DNA from: Nitrospirota bacterium
GTDB taxonomy: Bacteria; Nitrospirota; Nitrospiria; Nitrospirales; Nitrospiraceae
Reading direction: 5' to 3'
DNA length: 5,070 bases
NCBI GenBank assembly: GCA_005877535.1
Contig: VBOM01000245.1
Location: 1-5,070, forward strand
The position numbers and the translations under genes are program-made. This document shows, piece by piece, positions 1-5,070 of this stretch (position 1 is the first letter of the stretch; every line of letters begins with the position of its first letter). A model generated the notes under the pieces. It was not told the origin of the DNA and made no database searches. It saw nothing but the letters and a program-made list of their open reading frames with translations.

Positions 1-1
1 A

Positions 2-898
2 CAGATCACCACTCTCGCCCGTGCGGTTGGCCTCCTCGTCCTAAGTATCATTGGGCTTCTGGCTTCACCTTCCTTGTCCCATGCTTTGGAAAAATACGGT
101 CGTCCGTTGCCGTCGATGGAGCAGCCGGACAGCGCGGCGGCACGGGAGGCCGAAGAGACATTATTCGGGGGATACTTCCTCACGGCCGCCTTCGTATCCA
201 ACCCGACTTTCGCTGCTCGTCCCGATAACACGGGATTGGTCGGCCTCCGGCACATGCTTCACCTGGAAACCGACCTCTATAAGCAATACCTTACCTTCTA
301 CACCGATCAAAACTTCTTCTCCGATCGGACAAAAGGATGGATCGAACTGAGCGAATGGGATGGCACCTTCGCTCTAACAGGCCTCGTGGATCGATTTGGC
401 TGGCGAATCCAGTATGAGCGAGATGCTCCCCTCGATAAGAGTGGAACGAAACAAGTCTATGCGGACACGTTGCTGACGTCTCGATTTCAGGCCACAGATG
501 ATTTGAGTTGGTGGAAAAGAATCTTCCCTGACCAGAACTTGACTGCCTATGCCGGTGCCGGCTGGCTGTTTCATAACAGTAACTACTTTGCGCGACCAGA
601 CAATACCGGAAGAGCTCTATTTCGGTACGTGGCCCATGCGGATCTCGACCTCTACAAAAACAGGGTCGTGCTGTATGGGGATATGAATCTCTTTACAGAC
701 CGGGAGGCTGGAAACAAGGTGACCCCCAGCGAGTTAGACTGGATCATAGGGCTAGCGTTTCGGTTTCGCGAGGATATGGAACTAAGCGTGTATCGAGAGC
801 AGGACCAACCCTTAGACAGGGCAGGACTCGTTCAAAAATATACGGCCGTTCAATTCCGGTACTCGTTTGATGTTCCCAAGCGGTTCTGGAAGAAGTGA
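2..898 (+). CDS. Exported two-repeat, probably beta-rich envelope protein (5' partial)
   Basis: The frame is open from the window edge to the TGA at 896-898, giving 298 residues with no ATG or GTG near the edge, so the true start lies upstream. A TTG at 74 could serve as a start, but it would cut off an obvious signal peptide: a hydrophobic stretch (window residues about 8-22, GLLVLSIIGLLA core) followed by a Ser-His-Ala cleavage site at residue 28. The mature part contains two related units, residues about 59-163 and 179-289. Each carries the identical motif ARPDNTG (codons at 215 and 590), then DLYK, a D-x-N-x-F-x-D-R motif, and a Y-x-R/E-(D/Q)-x-PLD segment. Alternating aromatic and polar residues and an ending rich in Phe, Tyr and Arg suggest beta-strands, possibly an outer-membrane barrel. 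I do not recognise a named family and assign no substrate. The gene converges on the lipoprotein gene at 1088-2293. Confidence 0.8.
   Translation, partial: QITTLARAVGLLVLSIIGLLASPSLSHALEKYGRPLPSMEQPDSAAAREAEETLFGGYFLTAAFVSNPTFAARPDNTGLVGLRHMLHLETDLYKQYLTFYTDQNFFSDRTKGWIELSEWDGTFALTGLVDRFGWRIQYERDAPLDKSGTKQVYADTLLTSRFQATDDLSWWKRIFPDQNLTAYAGAGWLFHNSNYFARPDNTGRALFRYVAHADLDLYKNRVVLYGDMNLFTDREAGNKVTPSELDWIIGLAFRFREDMELSVYREQDQPLDRAGLVQKYTAVQFRYSFDVPKRFWKK
176..868 (+). repeat. Internal duplication in the exported protein (two units)
   Basis: Unit A is encoded at about 176-490 and unit B at about 536-868. Aligned on the shared ARPDNTG motif they are offset by exactly 125 codons. Matching positions include LTA at the start, ARPDNTG, DLYK, D-x-N-x-F-x-DR, G-x-x-x-RF, and PLD-x-x-G-x-x-Q-x-Y near the end. 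The DNA has diverged at synonymous sites, so this is an old protein-level duplication rather than a recent tandem copy. Confidence 0.75.
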
Positions 899-1008
899 GG
901 CATCCGGTCAGGCGCTCTATCCGCGAGAAGGCTACTGCTATTTTGCATGATGGCGGAGCCAGAGGTCGGGGTGTCTTCGGCCTGATGTACGGGCGCAGTT
1001 GCCGCGGT

Positions 1009-1082
1009 GATCATTGGGCGTGGTTCTGTGGAGCGGGAGCGGGTGACTGTGGCCGAAGATCACTGGGGTGGGGACTCTGTGG
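1009..1082 (+). repeat. Degenerate G-rich direct repeats between convergent genes
   Basis: Two related segments lie 49 bp apart at 1009-1031 and 1058-1082. Both begin GATCA(T/C)TGGG and both end CTGTGG. A second overlapping echo, GTGGCC followed by GATCAC, occurs at about 1048-1062 and 1079-1091. The whole 899-1087 gap is G-rich on the plus strand and holds no convincing gene. No clear hairpin plus T-run terminator was found for either converging gene. Confidence 0.4.
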
Positions 1083-1087
1083 CCCGA

Positions 1088-2293
1088 TCACTTCGCAATC
1101 GTGATGCTGGGGATTCCAACGCGAGGCACCTCGCTAACGGTCATTTGGAACAATAGATACAGCATTTGGAAGGCCTCGCGGTTCCAGCGTGCCAGCGGTC
1201 CCGTAGTGTTCACGGCGTAATATTTTCCGTTGGACTGAATCGACAGGTCTGCTCCCGAGGGAACTCCATCCGACAGAAGGAGTTCCATGGTGTGGACGGG
1301 ATTGTCGTGGACCGCTGGGGTCCGCGGATCTTTGTCGACTTGGTATTCGGGGTCTTCTTCCAGCGATCGGCCTAGAAAGTTGAGAATGGCATTGAAACTC
1401 CGCAGCCGGAAATCTCCCTTGAGAGGGTATTCCCCTCCGATGTGCCCCGGGCGGATGTCGAAGGACACATCGTTGAGGCGCCCTTCCTCCGTTTCGTCGA
1501 TCAACCTGGCCCGTTCGTCTGGTGGGAGCGTGGCAGGATCATAGTTGGTGATGAGAATTTGTCCCGTGATTTGTTTCCGAAGGGTGTAGCTGTCGTCTTT
1601 CTGACTGTAGGTCACGAGATACTCTTTCTCTAACGCCTGGAAGCCTTCGGCTGTGATCGAGTTGGCAGGAATGGTCCAGGTCCTATTATAGACGAGCGGT
1701 TCGGCATAGAGATGGTTCTGGTCCTGAATGGACGAGAGGTGCGTCACCACCCGGCGGAACATCTCGTAGCCTGTCCGGTCCGCCGGTGTATTGCGGTAGG
1801 CGACCTCCTGGCCATTCTCCGTGACCCGCAGTTCCTGCGCCATCAGCCGGAGCAACAGATCGATGTCGTACCGCTGCCGGAGGAGGAGGAGGAACTTGGT
1901 TTCTTGAAAGGGGGTCAAGAGCCGCTTGGTGAACTCTTCCCCTTCGATCGGCGCAATACTGATGATGGGGTTCTCCGCCACGCTGCCGCCGAAGATCGGC
2001 ATGAGCGCCCTGCCGGCCTCTCCCGTGAATGCGAGAGTAGAGCCGGCGCTGACACGGAAATCGAACGTTGCGGCGATATTCGAGACGCCGGTGAAGTGAA
2101 TCGGTTGATGCTGATTGGCGCGGGCGATGTTGATGAGCAGTTGTTTGGAGATGGCATCGGTGATCGCCTCATCATAGGTCGTCACTGCGCGATTCAGCGT
2201 GATGGGGGAGAGGCACCCGGTCATGGCCAGACTGCAGAAGATTCCCGCCAGGGTCAATCGCGCGAGGGATGTTGAACGCTGCCCTATCGTCAT
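1088..2293 (-). CDS. Hypothetical lipoprotein, 401 aa
   Basis: This is an intact reading frame of 401 codons ending in TGA (TCA on the plus strand at 1088-1090). The N-terminus has Arg5 and Arg12, a hydrophobic core (about 13-24) and a lipobox-like Met-Thr-Gly-Cys with Cys27, so the protein is predicted to be lipidated and membrane-anchored. Residue +2 is Leu rather than Asp, which in the E. coli rule favours the outer membrane. The mature N-terminal region (33-80) contains NRAVTTYDEAI, QLLINIARA, HFTGVSNIAATFDF; I associate this pattern with uncharacterised lipoproteins in proteobacteria and Nitrospira, from memory and without a named domain. A helical Leu/Arg-rich segment spans about 128-155, and the C-terminal half is mixed. 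The ATG at 2291-2293 is supported by a GAAGGT Shine-Dalgarno seven bases upstream. Function unknown. Confidence 0.85.
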   Translation of the reverse strand: MTIGQRSTSLARLTLAGIFCSLAMTGCLSPITLNRAVTTYDEAITDAISKQLLINIARANQHQPIHFTGVSNIAATFDFRVSAGSTLAFTGEAGRALMPIFGGSVAENPIISIAPIEGEEFTKRLLTPFQETKFLLLLRQRYDIDLLLRLMAQELRVTENGQEVAYRNTPADRTGYEMFRRVVTHLSSIQDQNHLYAEPLVYNRTWTIPANSITAEGFQALEKEYLVTYSQKDDSYTLRKQITGQILITNYDPATLPPDERARLIDETEEGRLNDVSFDIRPGHIGGEYPLKGDFRLRSFNAILNFLGRSLEEDPEYQVDKDPRTPAVHDNPVHTMELLLSDGVPSGADLSIQSNGKYYAVNTTGPLARWNREAFQMLYLLFQMTVSEVPRVGIPSITIAK

Positions 2294-2300
2294 GTGAACG

Positions 2301-2306
2301 ACCTTC
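2301..2306 (-). promoter_or_regulatory. Ribosome binding site of the lipoprotein gene
   Basis: Read on the minus strand this is GAAGGT, seven bases before the ATG at 2293. It supports that start; the lipoprotein signal peptide begins directly after it. Confidence 0.5.
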
Positions 2307-2359
2307 GAGCGAGCCCGACAATCCTTCGGCAGGTTTGTGGCACAACTGGCATGGGATGC

Positions 2360-2548
2360 CTAGGAGCATGTCCGACACTGACCTTTCTACTACTGCGAGC
2401 GATCCGCGACCATCTGCGTTGTTCTCGGCCCGAAAAAATCCTCAACGTATTCCATCGAATACGCCTCCGGTTTTTCCAGGCCTGCGGCCTCGCATCTGGC
2501 CTCACCTCCTTCGCCTCGTCACGAAGGCAATGTCGGACAGGCTCCTAG
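2360..2548. mobile_element. MITE-like palindromic element, 189 bp
   Basis: The ends form a 21-bp inverted repeat (2360-2380 against 2528-2548) with two mismatches. They share CTAGGAGC, one differing base, TGTCCGACA, one differing base, then TG. A perfect seven-bp hairpin, CGTATTC-CATC-GAATACG, sits at 2446-2463, and its midpoint (2454.5) coincides with the midpoint of the element (2454). The two halves are also loosely complementary in between, for example the A-run at 2433-2438 against the T-run at 2471-2475. The TA dinucleotides at 2361-2362 and 2546-2547 could be the target duplication typical of IS630/mariner-type elements, though they lie within the palindromic CTAG. There is no transposase inside, so any movement would need one supplied elsewhere. 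It lies about 65 bp upstream of the lipoprotein gene. Confidence 0.7.
2446..2463. repeat. Central perfect hairpin of the palindromic element
   Basis: CGTATTC and GAATACG are exact reverse complements around a four-base CATC loop. A second short hairpin, AGGCC-TGC-GGCCT, is at 2478-2490 inside the same element. Confidence 0.75.
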
Positions 2549-2639
2549 CAGGTCGCACTTGTTTCGTTCTGAAAAACAAAAGGGGACGAGTGTCTGTCTT
2601 GAAGTATGCATCGCTCGCATCAGAGATGAAAAAAGTGTC

Positions 2640-2827
2640 AGGAGTATTTCCCGACTCCAGTGGTTCATCAGATCGCCATTGATCGAGTAAGGGACGCCCG
2701 TCGTGTGTTCGCCGGTGCGAATATGGGGGACAAGACTCTCGTAGACCTTGTGGAAAATCCATTCGGTAAACAGGTGGAGTTTCAAATCAGGCCTGGTATG
2801 AACTAGATCGAGAAAGACGACTCCCAT
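2640..2827 (-). pseudogene. Possible unrecognised gene remnant
   Basis: On the minus strand the frame starting at ATG 2825-2827 is open to 2519. Its first 60 or so residues look protein-like (for example LKLHLFTEWIFHKVY, then GVPYSINGDLMNHWS), while its last part is encoded by the terminal repeat of the palindromic element. There is no Shine-Dalgarno before the ATG. A neighbouring minus frame (roughly 2815-2877) encodes another protein-like stretch, RHYLETTAAKQWE, and stops just where this frame continues, as if a frameshift separates them. I do not recognise the family. It could equally be a chance open frame, so the call is tentative. Confidence 0.25.
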
Positions 2828-2855
2828 TGCTTTGCAGCAGTAGTCTCCAGATAAT
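2827..2855 (+). promoter_or_regulatory. Candidate sigma-70-type promoter before the permease
   Basis: TTGCTT (2827-2832) and GATAAT (2850-2855) are separated by 17 bases. The -10 matches consensus at five of six positions and the -35 at three of six. Initiation near 2862 would give a leader of about 45 nt before the ATG at 2908. Confidence 0.4.
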
Positions 2856-2897
2856 GCCTAAAAGCTTCTGAGTGCAATCTCTTCCTTCAGCCTCCAC

Positions 2898-2901
2898 AAG
2901 G
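2898..2901 (+). promoter_or_regulatory. Ribosome binding site of the permease gene
   Basis: AAGG lies six bases before the ATG at 2908-2910. It fixes the start of the first fragment of the broken permease, whose N-terminal hydrophobic segment begins directly afterwards. Confidence 0.45.
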
Positions 2902-2907
2902 CATTGA

Positions 2908-4287
2908 ATGTCTTCCATTTCCTTGGCCCTACTTATCTTCGGTGCCTGCTATCTGGTCATCATCACTGAGCGGATCCACAAGACGATTGTGGCGCTGTTC
3001 AGGGCGGCAATGATGATTGGGTTTGGCGTGCTATCGCAAGACGCCGCGTTTTATTCCCATGAGTTCGGTGTCGACTACAACGTCGTATTTCTGCTGATAG
3101 GGATGGATGATGGTGATCATTAACATTGTGCGGGAGACTGGTCTCTTCGAGGTCTTGGCCATCTGGGCGGCGCAGCGGGCCGAGGCGAAGCCGTTTCGTT
3201 TGTTGGTGTTGCTGGCACTATCGACGGCTGGGCTCTCGGCCATGCTCGATAACGTCACAACCGTGCTGCTCATGGCGCCCGTCTCCTTGGCGATTAGCAA
3301 TCGATTGGAACTCAATCCCATTGCATTCCTTGTGACCGAGGTGCTCGCATCGAATATTGGTGGGGTTGCGACGCTGGTCGGCGATCCGCCCAACATCATG
3401 ATCGCCAGTAAGGCTGAATTGGGTTATCTCGATTTTCTGGTGGTCTTGGGTCCGATCGCGGCGTTGATCATGGCCGTGTTCGTGGCTGCGCTGTGGGCCA
3501 TGGTTGGGCGAACAATGACCGTGGCGCCGCATCTCCAAACGGCGGTTCTGGCATTGAGTTCGCGAGAGGCGGTTGTAGATCGACCGTTCTTGCACCGCTG
3601 TCTCTGGCTGCTCGGGATCGTCAACGTCGGCTTCTGTATGCATTCGCTCATTCATCTTGAGCCGGCCACGATTGCCCTCCTTGGCGCGAGCATGTTCATG
3701 CTGATCGGTCATGCGAGACGGAAGTCGGAGGGTGCAGCCGAGTTGTCGTTTCTCGCCGATGTCGAATGGAAAATCATCTTCTTTTTTTATCAGGTTGTTT
3801 ATACTGGTCGGTGGATTGGTGAAGGTCGGCGTGATTCGTTACTTGGCAGATCGGTTGGTTTCGGTGACGCAGGGAAATCTTGCGGGATCCACAATGGCGG
3901 TGCTCTGGGGGTCGGCAATGCTATCGGCCGCGCTGGATAACATTCCTACGTCGCGGCCATGAATCCATTGATTGTGGACCTCGCCCGGTCGCTTCACCCT
4001 GAGATTTCTGATCATGCCATCTTGGTGCATCAGCCAGACATCATGCCGCTGTGGTGGGCTTTGGCGCTCGGAGCTTGTCTGGGGGGAACGGCACGATCAT
4101 CGGCGCGAGCGCGAACGTTATAATTCTCACCCTGCACCATGAAAATGACCCTGTTCGCGAGGCACTGCTGCTGGTGGACGAGTTTACACTGTTGTCGTTT
4201 TTTCAAATACTTCGGTGGTCATGTTCAAGGCAGCGCTTCTGCTGCCATCGCCAATGTTCGGGCGAGGGGTACAAGGCCAGAGCCTAG
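2908..4287 (+). pseudogene. ArsB/NhaD-type (ion transporter superfamily) permease, frameshifted
   Basis: Joining frames restores one permease of about 440 residues, close to the usual size of the family, which moves anions such as arsenite or exchanges sodium and protons across the inner membrane. The pieces are 2908-3105 (ERIHKT, VVFLLIGM), 3107-3787 (MVIINIVRETGLFE; LDNVTTVLLMAP; NIGGVATLVGDPPN), 3789-3946 (FILVGGLVKVGVI, LDNIP), 3947-4086 (YVAAMNPLIVDL, PLWWALALGACLGG) and 4087-4287 (NGTIIGASANV, then a poorly matching tail). Both re-entrant signatures, LDN...GDPPN and LDN...GASAN, are present. The breaks are a GATG duplication (3102-3109), one extra T in a run of seven (3782-3788), one lost base at 3947 and one lost base at about 4081-4088. 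A further frame change or decay is likely near 4215. The substrate cannot be told from sequence. The indels could be assembly errors, but a four-base duplication and a decayed C-terminus favour real loss. Confidence 0.85.
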
Positions 4288-4333
4288 GGGCGACCAGAGG
4301 GAATGTTTTCTCTCTGGCCTCAAACCCCTCGCC
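4261..4333. repeat. Inverted repeat, 22-bp arms, 29-nt loop
   Basis: The left arm (4261-4282) and right arm (4312-4333) are complementary at 19 of 22 positions. Blocks GGCGAGGGGT and AGGCCAGAG are perfectly matched and flank a 3x3 mismatch. A second copy of CCAGAG at 4294-4299 in the loop can also pair with CTCTGG in the right arm, so two alternative stems are possible. No T-run follows, so it is not a classical intrinsic terminator. It could be a small palindromic repeat, a hairpin protecting or ending upstream RNA, or a leader structure for the gene at 4423. Confidence 0.6.
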
Positions 4334-4355
4334 TCCACTTCCTCCTGCCGGCCCC

Positions 4356-4385
4356 TTGCTCTCGCTGATCCAGTGGGGGTAAGAT
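4356..4385 (+). promoter_or_regulatory. Weak candidate promoter before the CBS gene
   Basis: TTGCTC (4356-4361) and TAAGAT (4380-4385) are 18 bases apart, matching consensus at three and four of six positions. The start would fall about 30 nt before the ATG at 4423. This is weak evidence, offered because the gene has no intact upstream partner. Confidence 0.25.
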
Positions 4386-4412
4386 CGGCCGTCCCCGCTC
4401 ACCTACATCGAT

Positions 4413-4418
4413 AGGAGG
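4413..4418 (+). promoter_or_regulatory. Strong Shine-Dalgarno of the CBS gene
   Basis: A full AGGAGG lies four bases before the ATG at 4423-4425. The spacing is a little short, but no other in-frame start nearby has a comparable site. Confidence 0.7.
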
Positions 4419-4422
4419 CGCT

Positions 4423-5070
4423 ATGGCTGTCCGCACCACTCCCTCAAAACCACGGGTTTCTCTCGACCGAAGCATCGAACGGATGCGAAAACAGCTAGCC
4501 GAATTCGCCCCGTTCCTGGGGAAGGGCAAGCAAACGCGCAGTCTGGAAGAATTCGACCTGGAAACCGAACGGCTGATCGAAGATCTGCTCGGGCAAGCAT
4601 CTAACTTGCTGCACGCCTATGAGTATGCTGAGTTGGGCGAGGCGGCAGGACTGGTCAACATGACGGACGAGGCGCCGGAAGGCACCGGGATGGATAGTCA
4701 GCGACAAAGCCTGTTGCAGCGAGGCCGCGTGTTGGAGAGCTGCGTGTCGGAATTGGAAGCGCGCCGGTCTGCCGAGCCGATGAAAGCCAAGATCGCGCAG
4801 ACGCTCATTGGCCCGCAGATCGCCGAACACATGTCCACCGAGGTCCGGAGCGTGCCGCACGACGCCAGTCTGCGAAAGGCCGGGCAGCTGATGCAGCAAT
4901 GGAAGCTGGGGTCTTTGCTCGTCACAAACAGCCAAGCGTACGTCGGTGTTATCACCGATTCGGTCCTGGCCCGCGAGGTGGTGGCCAATGGGTTGGATCC
5001 CACGACGACCACTGTCAAAACCTGCATGCGGACACCGGTGGTAGCCATTGAAGGTGCTCGGCCGATTATC
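4423..5070 (+). CDS. CBS-domain protein with helical N-terminal region (3' partial)
   Basis: The frame is open from ATG 4423 to the window edge, giving 216 residues without a stop. Residues about 133-189 form a CBS domain: AEHMSTEVRSVPHDASL, then a helix with MQQWKLGSLLV, then YVGVITDSVLAREVV. A second CBS domain begins at about 198 (VKTCMRTPVVAIEGARPII) and is cut by the edge, so a CBS pair (Bateman module) is expected. Such pairs usually bind adenine nucleotides or related ligands and regulate an attached or partner protein. Residues 1-130 are charged and mostly helical (RSIERMRKQLAEFAPFLGKG; AYEYAELGEAAGL; RGRVLESCVSELEARR), with no signal peptide, so the protein is probably cytoplasmic. 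The N-terminal region resembles no enzyme I can name. The gene follows the dead permease and probably has its own promoter. Confidence 0.85.
   Translation, partial: MAVRTTPSKPRVSLDRSIERMRKQLAEFAPFLGKGKQTRSLEEFDLETERLIEDLLGQASNLLHAYEYAELGEAAGLVNMTDEAPEGTGMDSQRQSLLQRGRVLESCVSELEARRSAEPMKAKIAQTLIGPQIAEHMSTEVRSVPHDASLRKAGQLMQQWKLGSLLVTNSQAYVGVITDSVLAREVVANGLDPTTTTVKTCMRTPVVAIEGARPII

Noticed and set aside
895..1104. 69-codon plus-strand frame whose GTG overlaps the stop of the exported-protein gene
   Set aside because: The product is Gly/Arg/Cys-rich with no recognisable pattern, it is encoded mainly by the G-rich repeat stretch, it lacks a separate ribosome site, and it overlaps the end of the lipoprotein gene.
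1712..2275. 187-codon plus-strand frame opposite the lipoprotein gene
   Set aside because: Its His/Arg/Gln/Glu-rich composition is typical of an antisense shadow. The minus frame has a lipobox signal peptide, a ribosome site and a coherent protein.
2335..2345. Short palindrome TTGTG-G-CACAA upstream of the lipoprotein gene
   Set aside because: An 11-base palindrome with no second copy and no adjacent promoter boxes could occur by chance, so it is not called an operator.
2636..2656. Hairpin GGAGT...ACTCC as a terminator
   Set aside because: The stem is only five base pairs, with an eight-base loop and no T-run on either side.
3218..3712. 164-codon minus-strand frame across the permease
   Set aside because: It is very rich in Arg, His and Gln, as expected opposite a hydrophobic membrane protein. 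The plus strand carries clear permease motifs.
3107..3940. Treating the 277-codon middle frame as a complete permease gene
   Set aside because: It lacks the N-terminal segment encoded at 2908-3105 and the second LDN...GASAN half, and its last 50 residues are out of frame after the T-run at 3782-3788.
4495..4935. 146-codon minus-strand frame opposite the CBS gene
   Set aside because: The plus frame encodes a recognisable CBS domain with a strong Shine-Dalgarno; the opposite frame shows no family pattern.

Overview
The window looks like part of a chromosome from an environmental Gram-negative bacterium. Two predicted envelope proteins (one secreted and rich in beta-strand, one lipoprotein) imply an outer membrane. 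Gene style, moderately high GC and the type of permease suggest the phylum Nitrospirota (Nitrospira-like). That placement is an impression from reading, not a database result.

Layout. (1) Positions 2-898, plus strand: the 3' part of a gene for an exported, aromatic-rich protein built from two similar units of about 105 residues. Its start lies before the window. (2) Positions 899-1087: a short convergent intergenic stretch with degenerate G-rich direct repeats. (3) Positions 1088-2293, minus strand: an intact gene for a 401-residue lipoprotein of unknown function. (4) Positions 2294-2907: a gene-poor stretch. It contains a 189-bp MITE-like palindromic element (2360-2548) with 21-bp terminal inverted repeats and a perfect hairpin at its exact centre. 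Next to it is a possible minus-strand gene remnant, followed by a candidate promoter and ribosome binding site for the next gene. (5) Positions 2908 to about 4287, plus strand: an ArsB/NhaD-type (ion transporter superfamily) permease gene that still encodes every signature motif but is broken by at least four small indels. (6) Positions 4261-4333: a 22-bp-arm inverted repeat at the decayed 3' end of the permease. (7) Positions 4423-5070, plus strand: the 5' part of a gene for a CBS-domain protein with a helical N-terminal region; it runs off the window.

The genes do not form an obvious operon. The two envelope genes converge, the permease is probably dead, and the CBS gene has its own strong Shine-Dalgarno. 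The most notable features are the permease caught early in decay (or damaged by assembly errors), the centred palindromic element, and the two unrecognised envelope proteins. I found no RNA gene, CRISPR array or phage module, and nothing that clearly forms a new defence or metabolic system.
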